From NCBI RefSeq assembly GCF_016545825.1, contig NC_052615.1, forward strand, positions 30,563,088 through 30,627,087: a stretch of DNA of 64,000 bases, written 5' to 3'. Of this stretch, positions 10,940 to 22,340 are shown piece by piece (positions within the stretch are counted from its first letter, which is position 1; every line of letters begins with the position of its first letter). The notes under the pieces were generated by a model. That model was given only the letters and a program-made list of their open reading frames with translations. It was not told the DNA's origin and ran no database searches. This DNA comes from Eucalyptus grandis. Its lineage: Eukaryota > Streptophyta > Magnoliopsida > Myrtales > Myrtaceae. The position numbers and the translations under genes were made by a program.

Positions 10940-13900
10940 CAAGTATTTCCTATTGTTCGATGAGAGCTATTTCGAATCAAGTATGGATCTTGATTTAGGT
11001 ATTAGTAACCATATAGTTTGCAATGAATGATACTTTTCCGAAATTAACGAGTCTTCACCTCATGCTTCTATACGTCTCCCGGATGGGAGCAACACTTCCG
11101 TTGCTAAAATTGGGAAAGTTCAGCTCAATTCCTCCATCACACTTAAAAATGTTCTATTCATTCCGAATTTTCAATTTAATCTCATTTCCATGGCTAAACT
11201 CTGTGAAGACAACTCCTATTGAGTCATTTTTTATTCTAAAGTTTGTTTCTTTCAAGCCCTTCCGACTGAGACACTAATAGGCTTTGGTAAAAATTATGAA
11301 GGATTACATTTTTGGGCCACTTTTCCTAAGACTTTTGATATTGCGTCATTTCCTTTAAATAAAAGCATCTTATGTAATGCCAATAATAATAAAGACGTTT
11401 TTTTTTTTTTTTTTTTTTTTTTATCTCATTAGCGATTAGGCCATAGAGCCTCTTTTCATCATCCCAAATGTCCTATATGTTCACTAGCTAAATAGTCTCC
11501 AATGTCCTTTCCATAAAGCACATCACGTGCCAATCAAGCTTTCTCACCCTTATACTTGGACATCTAGGGACCATATCACACTCTACATCATGATGGGTCT
11601 CGCTATTTTCTCACAATTGTGGATGATCATACACGAGCTACTTGGGTTTTTCTCATGCAATCTAAGGCCCAAGTACTTTCTCATTTGAAGAATTTCCTCA
11701 TCTTGATAAAAAATTAGTTCCAAAAATCTGTACAATGGACTTACATTGATAATGCTCATGAATTCTTTAATCATGAGTGCTCTTCTTTATTTCTCTCCAG
11801 TGAAATTGTCATGAAAGTTATTGCACATGAACTTTCCAACAAAACACGATTGCTGAAAGAAAACATCACCATCTCTTAGAAGTTACTCAAGCCCTTAAAT
11901 TCCAAGCCTCAATTTCGGACAAGTTCTAGGGAGACTGTGTGGTCACAGTAGTCACTTGATCAATAGGATGCCATCTCGTATTCTCAATGAAAGGACTCCT
12001 TTCAAGTTACTCTTTGGCAAGTGTCCAGACAATCGTCACCTCCATGTTTTTGGCTGTCTGTTGTGTATCTACCGTTGATTCTCAAGACAAGCTGGATCCT
12101 TGAGCCCTCAAGTGTGTATTTATTGGGTATCCAACTCTTCAAAAGGGATATTTGGTTCTTGATCCATCGACCAAACGAGTTTTTGTTAGTAGAGACATCA
12201 CCTTTCATGAGGATACTTTTCCCTTCCAAGACAAATTATCTTCATATCGAAAAGAGGATTTGACTTCATCTCATCATCTATTCTTAAGTGCAATTGATTC
12301 TCCAAAGGGACAATTGATTATGCTTTGTCATATAACACCTTCCATGGCATCCCCTGATGTTGCTGTAAGTCTTACACCAAATATTGATAACGATGCATCC
12401 AATAATCCATCACCAGTAATGCCTAAGACTTTTGTATCTTCGGAATCATCTACTTCGCCAAGTAATACTTCTACTGAACCACAAGATGATGTTCCATCTA
12501 TACCAGCCAATCCTTAGCATTTAGGTCACACCATCCGACCCCTGACATGGACGGAGGATTATATTTTGCTCTTCCGCGGACACATTTGGTACACAATACA
12601 TTATTTTCTCTTATTTAAGTTTTGATCATCTTTCGCCTTGCATTACTAGAATTTCTAAGCAACAGGAACCGTTCTCTTATGACGAAGCCACCAAAGATCC
12701 TTGCTGGCGAAAGGCAATGGAGGATGAATTAGGTGCATTGATGGAAAATAAAACTTGGGATTTTGTTCCTCTACCACCCCATCGAAGACCCATAGGCTAC
12801 AAATGGGTATACAACATCAAGTATAAAGCTTATGGATCCGTTGAGCATTATAAAGCCAAATTAGTGGTGAAAGGATTCACACAATGAGAATGATTTGACT
12901 ATATAGAAACTTTCTCACCAGTCGCAAAGGAAGTCACCATTCGGTCTTATTTTCTCTATTGCTACTATCCATGATTGGCCCCTCCATCAGGTGGATGTCC
13001 ACTATGCTTTTCTCCATGGAACTCTTGATGAGGAGATCTACATGGTTCCTCCACTAGGATTACACAAACAGAGGGAGAAAAACATATGTCATCTTCATAA
13101 ATCCCTATCTCAAACAAGCATCTTGCCAATGGTATGCCAAATTCACTAATGCACTTATGGTTGCAAAGTTCCAACAATCCAGGCACAACTATACTTGGTT
13201 TAAATGGAGACAAGGTACCTCATCAATTTATTTACTTTTATATGTTGATGATATACTCATTATGGGGAATGATGCATCTACTATTGATGAATTCAAGAAA
13301 TATTTGCACTTTATCTTTCATATGAAAGATTTGGGACCTCTAAAATACTTCCTTGGAATAGAGATTGCATGGTCAAATAAGGGCAAATGTCTCGACTACT
13401 GCAAATTTGTCTTGGAGATCATATCAAAAGCAGGATTGCCAAAATCTAAACCAGCTACATTCCAATCGAACAAAATACAAGATTGAAACAACTGAGTATG
13501 ACAAAGGATTGTCACCCATGAACAAGGATTCTCTACTTAAAAACCCTTTGGCTTATCAAAAACTTGTTGGAAAACTAATTTATTTGACTAGGATCAAACC
13601 CAAAATTTGCTATGCCGTGCAAATCCTTAGCGAGTTCATGCACGCCCTATAATAGTCTCATATGAATGCGGCATTGAAGGTTGTAAGGTACTTGAAAGGA
13701 AGTCCAGGATTGGGAATATTATTGTCACAAAATAACAACATGAAGATGACAACATTCTGTGACATGGACTATGTTACCTGCCCCATGAGTAGAAAATCCA
13801 TTACAAGTTTCTAAATAAAATTTTGAGATTCATTGTTTTCATGGGAGAAAAAGAAACAAGCGACAATTTCCTTATCATCTGCCGAAGCATAATACTGAGC

Positions 13901-14215
13901 AATGGCGAAGACTAGTTGCGAGATAGTCTAGTTAAGAGGCCTACTCCAAGACCTCAGTGCATGGATAAAAGAACCAAACTATCTTATTTTGTGACAATGA
14001 TGCTGCACTCAAACTGGCAATAAACCTAGTTTTTCATGAGAGGACAAAGCACATAAAGGTTGATTATCATCTCATCAAAGACGAGTCGGAATGGGGTAAT
14101 CAAGACAAGAGAGATAAGGACAATGGAACAGCTTGCGAACATCTTTACCAAAGCTTTATGTCAAAGAAAACATTTGTATCTACTAAGCAAGCCCGGCATC
14201 CTTGATGTGTATAGA
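10940..14215 (+). pseudogene. Copia-1 pol pseudogene (protease, integrase, RT, RNase H)
   Basis: Segments in several frames, in the copia order. Protease region with DLGISNHIVCN and LISMAKLCEDN at 10990-11210. Integrase core with GSRYFLTIVDDHTRATWVF at 11597-11655. RT start with WRKAMEDELGALMENKTWDF near 12710-12770, and the RT active site YVDD at 13241-13252 followed by MKDLGPLKYFLGIEI. RNase H end with [20 protein letters not shown] and [11 protein letters not shown] at about 13995-14170. A poly-T run at 11399-11422 interrupts the middle. Stops and frameshifts are numerous, so it is inactive. Confidence 0.85.
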
Positions 14216-14224
14216 CCGTCAAGC

Positions 14225-14462
14225 TTGAGGGGAAGTGTTGAAGATATAGTTGCTGATACCAATTGATCCTAATTGATCTTGATCGGTATACTATTGGAAG
14301 ATCAAAATATCGTGTATCATGGAATCTTTTGTGTATATTTTATTTCCCTATTCATTTAGAATTCTTGTATTATAAATAGGACTGTAATTACGCATCGAAT
14401 GATTTGAAAGCAAATACACAATTTCAATCTTTAGTTGCTTGTCATCCTCTAAAACTTTGACA
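14225..14462 (+). repeat. Polypurine tract and 3' LTR of Copia-1
   Basis: The tract TTGAGGGGAAG (14225-14235) directly precedes the 227-bp LTR (14236-14462). The LTR contains TATTATAAATAGG as a likely promoter core. Its 3' flank AAAAT (14463-14467) repeats the 5' flank. Confidence 0.88.
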
Positions 14463-14467
14463 AAAAT

Positions 14468-15396
14468 CAGTGACAATAATATTTCTCTTCGGGTATGCCC
14501 AACATTGCTCAGCAAAATGCACGAACATAAATGCTAGCAACGCTCACAATCATCATATGATAATCAATTGACACTTTCAAAATATCGACATTATGTTCTC
14601 CATCATTTGTCCTTGTTGTAACAAAGAAATCGTTATATAGGCTGAGCTCTAACAATCTATTCCGATCATATATTAAAAAATAGTGAGACACACATAAGTA
14701 TAAATTTTTACTAGGTGAATGCATGGCGTTTAACTCTATCTATAAATAGAATAAGTATATTTAATACATTTCAATGCGTAATCATAACATGTGCATGTCT
14801 CATATACCCACAGAAACAAACTTGTACCATGAATTTTTTCGCTTGGAGATGGCTCGATTCCAATTATGACATGCTCTAAAAGAGAAAGATGATCTACTGA
14901 ATTATTTGGCCAAAACAATTGAAATGCATCAAAAAAAGTGAATTGATTAACATGAAGGTTAAATATTGAAAATGGAAATATCTGTTTTTCGTTAATTGAG
15001 GAATTTGAATCTTCAAGTTATGATATTCCATTCGTCATCCACCCATGATCAAATAACAATCAATAGAAAAGGCTAGCCGGGAAGGTTAAAGGTCTTCACT
15101 AGGATTTGGATTCACTATGATCATTTCATGAAACACGAACTAATATTGAGTCACGACTAACTTATCAAATCTCCTAAATTGCAAGGGCGATTTCTTTTAT
15201 TTAGAGGATATAATGATAGCATACCATAGAATTGATGATAATATGCAGGTAGAAACAAGAGGAAGCCTAACTTGCATAATGCTTATCATTGTCTCATTCG
15301 TATAAATAGTTACCAATGCTATCAATAAAGTAGTGAAGAGTAAGACCCTATAAATTGAGCTCATGAGCTAATTTCATTTATTTACCAATATTGTTC
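14468..15396. other. Downstream flank of TLP-3, paralogous to 2680-3496
   Basis: No gene. The region aligns over most of its length with the flank of TLP-2 and so belongs to the tandemly duplicated TLP unit. Confidence 0.6.
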
Positions 15397-15580
15397 TTAT
15401 TCTATGTAAAATTTTGGCCATTGTGGGCAAAATGTGACCTCATAGTTGGTACTGCCTGGGCAAGTGAAGGTTGCTGGTAGATCTAGTGGGTAGGTGTAAG
15501 CATCCGGGCACTTATCCTTGAAGAATTGGGAGTAAGTAGTCGAGCCACAGCTCTTAGACTTATTGTTGCAACAGTAGTAA

Positions 15581-16518
15581 GGGTCCGTTTGGTTCGATTT
15601 TGGGGAAAAGACTTTGAGAAAATATAAATATCTTTGAGGTAAAGGAGTTTTCCAAAATATTACACCGTTTGATCAATTGTAACCTCAAATAGTATTGGAA
15701 AATAGTTTTAACATAAATACCGTTTAGTAAAACCCATATTTGTAAAGGGCTTTTGCTATTTTTTAAATTTTTTTAATATGAAAATTTAATCTAGTGTAAG
15801 TTGGTCGTTAGCCGCTACTGGCCAACCACCAAATCTTGCCTCGAGATGAGTAGATCTGGCCTTAGAATTGCCAGATCTAGCTTCCAAACTGCTATATCTA
15901 GCGGCTTGAGGTCGCAAAGGCTAGATCTAGCGGTTTGGCCGTCACATTATGAGATCTAGCCTCCAAACTACCAGATCTAGTGGCCTAAAGTCGCAAAGGC
16001 CTGATCTGGCCTCCAAATTGTCAGATCTAGGGGCTTGAGGTTGTAGAGGCCACATCTAGCAGCCTGAGGTTGAGACCTCAATGATGCCACTGCTAGAGGT
16101 CACACGACCTCAGGCAGCATTGCCTGATTCTCGCAAGCTAGGCGACGCCACCTGATTGTTGCGCACTCAAGTGGCGTTGTCTAATTCGCGGGTCGTGCCA
16201 CCTTAAGCAATGGTTGCTAGAGACACACAACCCCTAGGTGGCAGTGGCAGTTGCCGAAGAAGACCAACTCTTAGGTAGCAAATTGGGGAAAGATGAAGAT
16301 GAATGAGAAGAAGATGAACAGCTATGCGGATGAATAGCACAATTACATTTCCAAAATGTGAAAAGTTCAAAGTAAGTACGAACCTGCATTGAGCTTTCGC
16401 ATTCCCAGTGTTAACATTTAGCCAAGGGACTTCCAAAAATACTTATCAAATGCCTTAACATTTTCTCCAAGGGGTTTTAGGGGCTCAAAGCCTTGGGAAA
16501 GTTGAACCAAATAGAGCC
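15581..16518. mobile_element. Non-autonomous PIF/Harbinger-type element in TLP-3
   Basis: Terminal inverted repeats GGGTCCGTTTGGTTC (15581-15595) and GAACCAAATAGAGCC (16504-16518) match at 12 of 15 positions, with further similarity inside. The flanks are TAA on both sides (15578-15580, 16519-16521), the 3-bp target duplication typical of PIF/Harbinger. The surrounding thaumatin-like frame (VFKT / YYCC) is interrupted exactly here. No transposase is present in 938 bp. The centre (15840-16075) is an array of imperfect repeats around AGATCT. Confidence 0.85.
15840..16075. repeat. Imperfect AGATCTAG-type repeat array
   Basis: Alternating short units such as CCAGATCTAG, TCCAAACT and GGCTTGAGGTCGCAAAGGC recur about eight times inside the Harbinger-type element. 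Related CTCGCCAGATCTGG blocks occur at about 37860-38100 and 51820-52090. Confidence 0.6.
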
Positions 16519-17119
16519 TAAGTAGTTTTGAACACTATGCACGGATTGTTGCACCCACCAGGGGCCTTCAGCTTTTCTAGGCATTGGTCGTTGATGTCAT
16601 CTAAGCACCTGATCCCTCTGCATGAGCCGGCAGTGGGCCTTGAGAGCATCGGAAGGTTGAACCCATTGATGAGCGAAATGTCTGAGAAATCCGAATAGTT
16701 GAACAAGCCAACTCAACGACAGTGTGGGCTAGCTCCCAAAGCCTGAGCAATCCAAAAGTCGATTGCAGTTGCCGATCTAGCACCAGCCTTGGCCATTGAC
16801 ATCGAAGGTGCAATTGGTCATGCCCAATATGCGCCCTGAGGTTGTGTTCTAGGCCACAGATAGGACGCACATCTAGCCAGGGTTGAGTCGGCGCCCACCG
16901 CTAGGTGATGCCGCAGCCCAAACAGTGTATGTGTATTGGTTGATATTAAAATATGTCTCGAGTTTGAGTTCAATGCGAAATTCTGAATATTTCAAATTGG
17001 ATATGTTGCTGACGTTTTAAATTGAGAAAAGAAGATTCGAAGAGCAACTTCCCAAAATTCGAATCAGCGTTGGAGAATTTGGCTACTAAAATAGGAAAGT
17101 TCAACTTTGACTTGGACTT

Positions 17120-19700
17120 TGTTGACACCTAAATTTTGAAGTTGATTTAACAGAAAAAAAAAAACACATGACATATAGTTTAAAAACATTTTATTTTCAT
17201 TTTGTTTTGTTTTATTTTAGGCCGCCGATGAAGGGAAGATTTTTCATATATTCCGTTCAAGTTTTTTATATTTTGAAGCAATATTATGAAAAATACAAAA
17301 GAAAATATCACGTGTGGTGCAATAATATATTCAAAAATTATGCATGAGTAAAATTGGAAACAAAATACACTTCAAAAATATAAAATTTTCCCATATAAAA
17401 GGTGTTGTGCACATACGGACGAGGGGGGAGGAATTTCGAAAATTTGGAGCAAAAGGGGGCCCTTCTTCAGTTTTAGGAGAGAAAGAGAGAAAAAAAGAAA
17501 AGAAAAGAAAAGGGAAAATAAGAGAAGTGACGTGAGAGAGAGAGAAAAAGCCAAAAAAAAAGAAATGAAAACCCCCCACGCAACTGTTCATCTTCCTCGC
17601 GCGCTGGGGAGTCTCCGCCGGCGCATCGCCGTCCGCTCCCTCCGGCGTCCGCCCATGCCGTCCCCGCTCTCCCGCGCCGGCAGCCGAGCCACCGGCGACC
17701 CAGAGTCGCACCGCCGCCACGCCGCCCCGACGCCCGCAGCTTGACGCCGCTCGCCGCCTGTAGATCTGAACAGCAGCCGGCCCCGATCCGACGTTGCCTC
17801 CATCGTCGATCTTGCAACTCATGAAGCCCCTCGTTGTTCCTCGACGATCTGGTGTCGTCGAGGGGTCCAGCAGCCCGTGATCCAACGCCTAACTCCTCCT
17901 GCGCCGGCCGACGCCACCTCTCCCGTTCGTCTACGAACGCCTCAGCAGATTGCCCTCCAGAGGCCACGACGATCCCGACACCAGCCATCACCTCTGCCGC
18001 ACCTCAACTCATCATCCTCCGCTCGGTCGCCGACCCTCGTGCCGGCCCGCGACGCCCGCTCCCAGATCTGACGCCGCCCCGTGCCAATCCGTGATGCCCG
18101 CACCCAGATCCGATGTCAGCCCCGTGCCGGCCCGTGTCTTCACCCTCGCCGGAGCCCCAAACCAGTGGCCAAGATTTCTTTTTTGTTAAAAAAAAAGGAA
18201 GAAAAAAATCGAATTAGGTATTTTTGCTTTATTTTATTAGGCAAGTTTATGTTATTTTATTTTTTTATTAGTATCTTTTTATATCTTGTTTCCTTTGTTT
18301 GAAATAATCTCAATATATCATCTGATTCGCAATTGTGCTAGGGTTTTTTTTTTTTAATTTATCTCATATATAAAGTTTTAGATGAAATAATTAATCAAGT
18401 GGGAATAAAATTGATATTTTGATATTTAAGGCTTAAGATCAATTTATCGATTTTATTAGCGAAATATTATCCCTTGATCTAAACAATGTGTGATATTTTT
18501 GATGATTTTGAATGAGCTATCTCGTCTTGATTGCCTTATTTATCTTGAGATATGTTTGGGTTAGAATATTGCATGTTTTAGGGTTATTTGCATATTTATG
18601 TTAAACATTTTATTTATCATGAATTAAAAAAAAAAACACACAACAAAAAATCATCATGCATTTGTCATGTAGAGTTATGACATATTTTGTACGTCATTAC
18701 ATATTAGGGTTAAATTGCACTTAGTTTAATTTTAGATAATATTTTTCTTAATTTATTATAAGTTTAAGTATTTTCTTAAATAGATTGCATTTTAGGATTA
18801 TTTGGGTTAAGATAATATTTTAGTTTAAATTAGGATTGAGCTCAACCTAATTCCTAATACAAATTGAATAGGATCTTAATCTAATTAGATAATTTTCACA
18901 TTTTATTTAATTCCGAACTACATGAAAAATACAAAAAAAAAAAAAGAAAAGAAATGTCTTAGAATAAATTAGTTCTATTCCCTAGGATAGATTGCATTTT
19001 TAGGAAAAATAAAAAATGTCATTGCATGTCATTAAAATTAGATTCATGAAATGCACGTCATTTAGAGATTATTATTAGGTCCATTTAATTAGAAATTGCA
19101 TGACATTAGAATTAGGTCATTTAATTATATTGCATTGTATAGTGTATGATTTTCATTAAAAAAGTGAAAACAAGTAAAAAAAGAAATTGTGTGTTAATTA
19201 GAAATCATATCTAGGGTTGTTATGTGGATTCTAATTTAACATTGCAGATGCTTTCATTACTTTGAGGTAAAATTATTTTTGCAATTTATTCATTACTTTT
19301 TATTGGGTGTTAAATTGGTCGTTTGCGCACCCGCATGATCACCTCACATATTAGGGAAATATATTTAAAATCAATCTAAGTTGTGTTAAAAAACATTTTT
19401 GAAAATAAAAGAACGGTACCAAAAGGGCATTAAAGAAATCTAGTGTAACCATGTCTCCGTATCCATAGTCTCTGGTTTGTAGGAGTAAAGTAAGTCTCCC
19501 GTTACTTTACTTAGGTTTCTAATCGACCTACCAAAAATAAATTAGTGGCAACTCCTAATTAAAAAAAATCAATTGCATATTAAGAACTTGAACATAAAGT
19601 CGCGAATTGATATGAGTTTGGAAGAACCCAAGTTAAATCTAAGCTTAACAATCTATTAGCCAAATCTAGGTGGATCACACCTGAAAAATTGGTCGTGACA
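17120..19700 (+). mobile_element. Solo LTR A (2.58 kb, TGTTGACAC family)
   Basis: It begins TGTTGACACC and ends GGTCGTGACA, with flanks GACTT (17115-17119) and GAATT (19701-19705), a 4/5 target duplication. Over its whole length it is the inverted paralogue of solo LTR B (41497-44269): same ends, same TATA box region (CATATAAAAGG near 17394), the same G-rich stretch after it, then a GC-rich block (17570-18160) and a long AT-rich tail. The shared block with GTACC...AGGGCATT...TCTAGTGTAAC lies at about 19415-19450. No gag or pol is present. The length and the GTGGCAACTCC motif near the 3' end suggest the Gypsy Tat/Ogre type, which is only a guess. Confidence 0.75.
17394..17401 (+). promoter_or_regulatory. 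TATA box of solo LTR A
   Basis: CATATAAAAGG lies about 275 bp inside the LTR. The homologous position in solo LTR B reads CACTATAAAAGAG on the minus strand (43934-43946). Conservation between two diverged copies supports a real promoter. Confidence 0.6.
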
Positions 19701-19781
19701 GAATTTCGTTTAAAACATACAGAGCTATGTTTTGGATAAAATCGTTTAAGATAGTATGAGAAGTCGACAAAAGAATAAAGG

Positions 19782-19782
<1 letters not shown>

Positions 19783-19828
<46 letters not shown>
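19783..19828. repeat. (CA)23 microsatellite
   Basis: A perfect dinucleotide run of 46 bp just to the right of solo LTR A, inside the outer solo LTR. Confidence 0.95.
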
Positions 19829-19832
<4 letters not shown>

Positions 19833-20360
19833 CTTGTGGCCATGGGTAGCAAGAGGGTTGATCATGAAGAATTGGTCTTGTAGCGCCGTCCCGTCGTCGA
19901 GTGTTTGGGAGTGATTTTATTTGTCGTTCTTGTCCACGAATTACATTTAAGAAGATTTAGTGTTCAAGCCAATTAAATCTTGTGGTAATATTTGCGTGTA
20001 ATTTCTTTGTGAGATTGAGAGGTTATTTCTTGAGAAATTTTGGGACTATACATTGTTGGGTGTAATTGGGACTTGAGAAATACTGAAATAGTGTTTGAGT
20101 GACTCGAGTGTGTAATCTCCTTGTATCGCTTGATCTATAGTAGAATTCGTCATTGTTCTTCTCATGGGTGTAGGTTTTTATAACCAAATCACGTAATTCG
20201 GTGTCCGATTTATTTTCTTCTTCCATCTATATTATTGTTCGATCGCTCGTTTTTCGCAACAGTTGACAACCACAAAATTAGCTGCATGTGTGGGAGTGAG
20301 GAAGAGGGTAAGCAAAAGGGACAAGATTAGGGACAGAGGCGCGAGGATTGAGCTCATCAT

Positions 20361-22340
20361 CTTGGTTCTTGAACACCTAACCGGGACACGAGTGCTAGAA
20401 CCGTTTGAAGAAGAGACATTTTTTCCACTGAGCTCCACTTGCTGATTATTTTGATTCGCAGGGAGGGGGTCCATGTAGATTGAGGAGGCAGAGGTTTGGC
20501 GCAAGGAATTACACGCCAGCGAACTTTCAAGGAAATTTCAGAGCAGACGATGGTTTCAAATGGGTGACAAAACACGAGTCAACGAATGGACATACGCGTC
20601 TTTCGCGGTGGCTGCGTAAGGACCGAGGACTAGCGAGAGGAACTTCTCAGTTCGATTTAGTCAAAGCACATGTTGTCAATAGAAACTAAAAACCCGCGAC
20701 CACACGGCATCAATTTTTCGGGCTCATCTTCCCACCCATGACTACGTGCGCCAAAAATTTAATTCCGCTCTTTCGGTCGTCGGATTCAAGGTTGTCGACG
20801 TCGGACCATTGAATCTTTCATCGGTTCAAGATCTAAAAAATGTCAATGTCGAGACTTTTGAATTTAAACGCAGCAAGTTCTCTTTGATTTGATTATGCGC
20901 ATGGAAAAAAAACCCGGCATTATTGTTAGTTGTCAGATTTTTTTGTCACCGTCGACTATTAGATCTTGCGTAGATGTCCGATCTAAAACTTGTCAACGTC
21001 AAATATGAACGCGGTAAATATGCTTTGGTTTTGCTCATGGCGAGTAAATTGAGCCCTTCCTTTCCCTAATGATATGATCACTGAGAATAAATAATAATCA
21101 ACACGTCCATTTAAAGGATAAAGTACCAAATACACTTTACATCAACGACATCATGTTAATTATTTAGCTCTTTTGGGTATAATTTGTCGATATTTCATAT
21201 GGATTTGTTAAAACCCAACTAAAGAATGTTTGTTATCTTCAAAGCACCATCCCTCTTGTGTCATGTGTAATCAATATATTGAAAATCGAAAAAAAAAAAA
21301 AAAAAGAAGAAGCTTTTCTTATTAGATTTTATAAACGAGTGACCTAGTGAGCGCATTCATTGACAAGATCCATACTAGAATACCCATACAAACTTGTGCA
21401 GCCACATAAATCATAGACGTACTTACTCATGAGTTGGTTTAATCGTTTAGGTTCTATGAAAAAGTGTTCTTAGAGCAATAATTAAATAATCAAATAAGTA
21501 AATATTGCGATTTCGAATGCACTAACTAGTCTTACGATATGCACAATCACCACTAATTGATGCTTTATTAGAAAATTAGGCTTCGTTTTATTTAATTTTA
21601 GGTTAGGTCCTCTTGTTGCACCTTCTAGAGAACAACTACAAAAGAAAAGAACAACTTGAAACAAGTAAGACTCCATTTGTTACTTGTTTCATGAAAATGA
21701 ATAATTGAAAAAAAAAACATTTTTTAAAAATGACTGTTTGTATCATTTAAAATAATTAGTCAATATATAATGCTTTGAACATCAATAATAATTTATGTCT
21801 AAATAATTTTGTAGACAGTAAAAAGTATTTTTTGATAATTCAATTTTTTTTTTTGTGTGATTTAAGCAATCATTTGCTTAAAACCTCGAAAGCAAACATC
21901 GCTGTGAGACCTTTGTTTAGTCAAGACAAGACTAAGTCAAACTCGCAGATGTAATGAAACTCCTTGGGAAAATATTTCATTTAACTTTCAGTCAAGTGCA
22001 TAAAATTTGATTCTCCCGTTAATCGCGGCGTTTTGGTCAGGTTTCTACATGTTTTTAAGTCTTCACCCTTATTCCCTGCATATTTTTTAGGTCGAGATTG
22101 AGTTGACTATTATCAAAATAGATCTCATTTCTTTTCGTTTTTTCCCCCCGAAACCCCTCCGCAGAAAAATCTTAAAAAGATCAATAGCTACAGAAATAAT
22201 CTCTGGGGCGAAATCATAGTAAAAACGCACAAAAGAAGACAAAATAAAAAAGGTTAGGTTATTACATAAAAGTTTGTAATAGAGATTATTACAAACTTTT
22301 CTTCAGAAAATAATAGAGAGCATCGACTATTTCCATAATT
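20361..22340. other. Upstream flank of TLP-3, paralogous to the flanks of TLP-1 and TLP-2
   Basis: The proximal part (to about 21010) matches the TLP-1 promoter closely, but the TATA-like core there is replaced by GACATACGC (near 20590). The distal part (about 21890-22340) matches 6990-7640. A 13-bp perfect hairpin lies at 22268-22300. No gene. Confidence 0.6.

Larger units (their letters stand above)
8369..14462 (+). mobile_element. Copia-1: decayed Ty1/copia retrotransposon with 5-bp target duplication
   Basis: The element is bounded by LTRs starting TGTTGAAGATA (8369 and 14236) and ending TTTGACA/TCTGACA (9148 and 14462). It is flanked by a perfect AAAAT duplication (8364-8368, 14463-14467). 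A primer-binding site and polypurine tract are in the right places. The order gag - protease - integrase - reverse transcriptase - RNase H identifies it as copia. The coding region is broken by many stops and shifts. It inserted into the duplicated 3' flank of TLP-3, which resumes at about 14468. Confidence 0.93.
16944..20261 (-). mobile_element. Solo LTR (about 0.73 kb net) in TLP-3, carrying a nested solo LTR
   Basis: The thaumatin-like reading frame is cut between NFVVVN and QYTYTVW. The insert is flanked by a perfect GTTGA duplication (16939-16943, 20262-20266). Its right edge is CGCAACA and its left edge TATTAAAATATG, apparently a mutated TGTT. The outer parts are 16944-17119 and 19706-20261. 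With no internal retroelement genes, a solo LTR left by recombination is the simplest reading. Orientation is not certain. Confidence 0.75.
15397..20360 (-). pseudogene. TLP-3: thaumatin-like pseudogene split by three insertions
   Basis: The gene can be followed in three pieces on the minus strand. The N-terminal piece (20267-20360) starts at an ATG pair (MMSSILAPL), has a leucine-rich secretion signal ending THAA, and reads NFVVVN. The middle piece (16522-16943) reads QYTYTVWAAASP, TNCTFDVNGQG, LLDCSGFGS, ISLINGFNLPM and GGCNNPCIVFKT. The C-terminal piece (15397-15580) reads [19 protein letters not shown] and [13 protein letters not shown]. Breaks are the Harbinger-type element at 15581-16518 and the solo LTR at 16944-20261, each with its target duplication, plus TAG codons after LNPG, after GWC and after GFGS, and frameshifts. 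The predicted C-terminus runs past the usual FCP end for eight codons to a TAA at 15397-15399. Confidence 0.88.

Noticed and set aside
17331..17991. 184- and 172-codon minus-strand ORFs in solo LTR A
   Set aside because: Same GC-rich block, low-complexity translation, on the strand opposite to the LTR promoter.
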